Source of the DNA: Ashinkailepas kermadecensis
Lineage: Eukaryota > Arthropoda > Thecostraca > Neolepadidae
NCBI GenBank assembly: GCA_034440615.1
Contig: JAOTOM010004870.1
Coordinates: 372,001 to 436,000, forward strand
Direction of reading: 5' to 3'
DNA length: 64,000 nucleotides
Positions within the stretch are counted from its first letter, which is position 1, and the number at the start of each line of letters is the position of its first letter. Both the position numbers and the translations under genes were made by a program. Under the pieces are notes generated by a model. The model saw only the letters and a list, made by a program, of their open reading frames with translations, did no database searches and was not told the DNA's origin. Positions 63,361-64,000 of the stretch are shown piece by piece.

Positions 63361-64000
63361 GACGCGACGAATCGAGCTGTAGTCGACCGCTGTCGCCGCT
63401 AAATGTCCCCTGCCGCCACCATTGACACAGGACCAATCAAACTGTTCTCGTTTCGACATCTCGCCGGCGGCAAAAACAGGCGCGCGCATCGATCGGAAGG
63501 CGTGGCGCGGGGCAATGTGTGTTCTGCGCCACTGTCGGCGACACACCACCGCCGCGCCGCACAATCAGCGGTGCGCCGCGCGCTGGCTGAAAACCGCCCC
63601 GGGAAACGCGCGCCGGCAGCCTTTTTGCGGCTCCGTCTGGACACGGAATGTGCCGCACGCCAGCACCACAAATGCCGCACGTGATGGGCGGCGCGTGAAG
63701 TACCACATGGGCACGTGAATGGTAGCATGTGAGGCGTCGTGTGTGAAGGGCTATTTGTGAAGCTCCACAATGGAGGTGTTCTGAAGTGCGGGCACTGTCC
63801 AGCAGCGGCAGAACCGGAATGTGTGGTGTCCACTCACCTAATCTGCTCGTCTCTGGAGTTGACCTCTCCCTCTGTAAAGGCGAAGTCATGCTTCTACCGG
63901 TTTTAGTCATTGTAGTCCGCGCACCTCTGCTCTGCTGCCGGTTTGGCAGCCTCCATGTTCGCCTTCGGCGACAGAAGTCACTGCATTCTCCTTCCGCGTT
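63361..64000. promoter_or_regulatory. CpG-rich unique island at the window end
   Basis: Dense CpG sequence with CCATTGACACAGGACCAATC (CCAAT box, 63418-63437), GCGCGCGCATCGATCGG and CGCCGCGCCGC runs. Several overlapping frames on both strands (up to 157 codons) without a domain, as expected of GC-rich DNA. Promoter or enhancer island is a guess from composition. Confidence 0.3.

Overview
The window looks like repeat-dense, non-coding DNA from an invertebrate animal, most likely an arthropod. No bacterial gene organisation is visible. The recognisable proteins are decayed transposon genes of types common in arthropods: Tc1-like and mariner-like transposases, two C-terminal pieces of non-LTR reverse transcriptases, and two copies of an unnamed transposon-like family that I know mainly from arthropod and cnidarian gene predictions. 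Long (GA)n, (TA)n and (GT)n tracts also fit an invertebrate genome. I cannot name the species.

Roughly a third of the 64 kb is tandem repeat. There are more than 30 separate arrays with unit lengths from 2 to 196 bp, and nearly every array has its own unit. The largest are a 21-bp array (8.2-10.4 kb), degenerate GC-rich arrays (10.4-13.25 and 33.4-35.9 kb), a 16-bp array (18.2-18.9 kb), a 19/26-bp array (58.85-60.4 kb) and a very homogeneous 51/52-bp array (61.4-63.36 kb). Most long open reading frames are by-products of these arrays and are not annotated as genes.

Layout: 0-7.9 kb holds minisatellites, a (GA)n tract and unique DNA. From 7969 to 14930 lies one DNA transposon with hAT features: an exact 8-bp duplicated flank (GTCATGAC) and G-rich inverted ends. 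It contains no transposase and is mostly filled by minisatellites. 15-24 kb holds further arrays, including a 46-bp array that carries a tRNA-like A-box motif. 24-26 kb holds a broken Tc1 transposase and a broken Cys-rich TE-like gene. 28-37 kb holds more arrays and long (TA)n tracts. 38.4-39.1 kb holds a reverse-transcriptase fragment (minus strand). 41.2-43.3 kb holds a degenerate array plus a multiply frameshifted RNase H-like transposon gene cut off by a 665-bp (TA)/(ACATAT) tract. 44.9-45.2 kb holds another RT fragment. 48.5-49.0 kb holds a GC-rich promoter-like island and a probable first coding exon. 51.3-52.2 kb holds a 196-bp duplication and a mariner fragment. 52.5-64 kb is mostly arrays.

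The one plausible host gene is the first exon at 48867-49002 (+). It encodes an eh1-type repressor motif (FSIAAIMA), as in T-box and homeobox transcription factors, and ends at a good splice donor. Several GC-rich unique islands elsewhere carry TCF-, Sox-, homeodomain-, CRE- or T-box-like sites and could be regulatory DNA of such a developmental gene. That link is inference.
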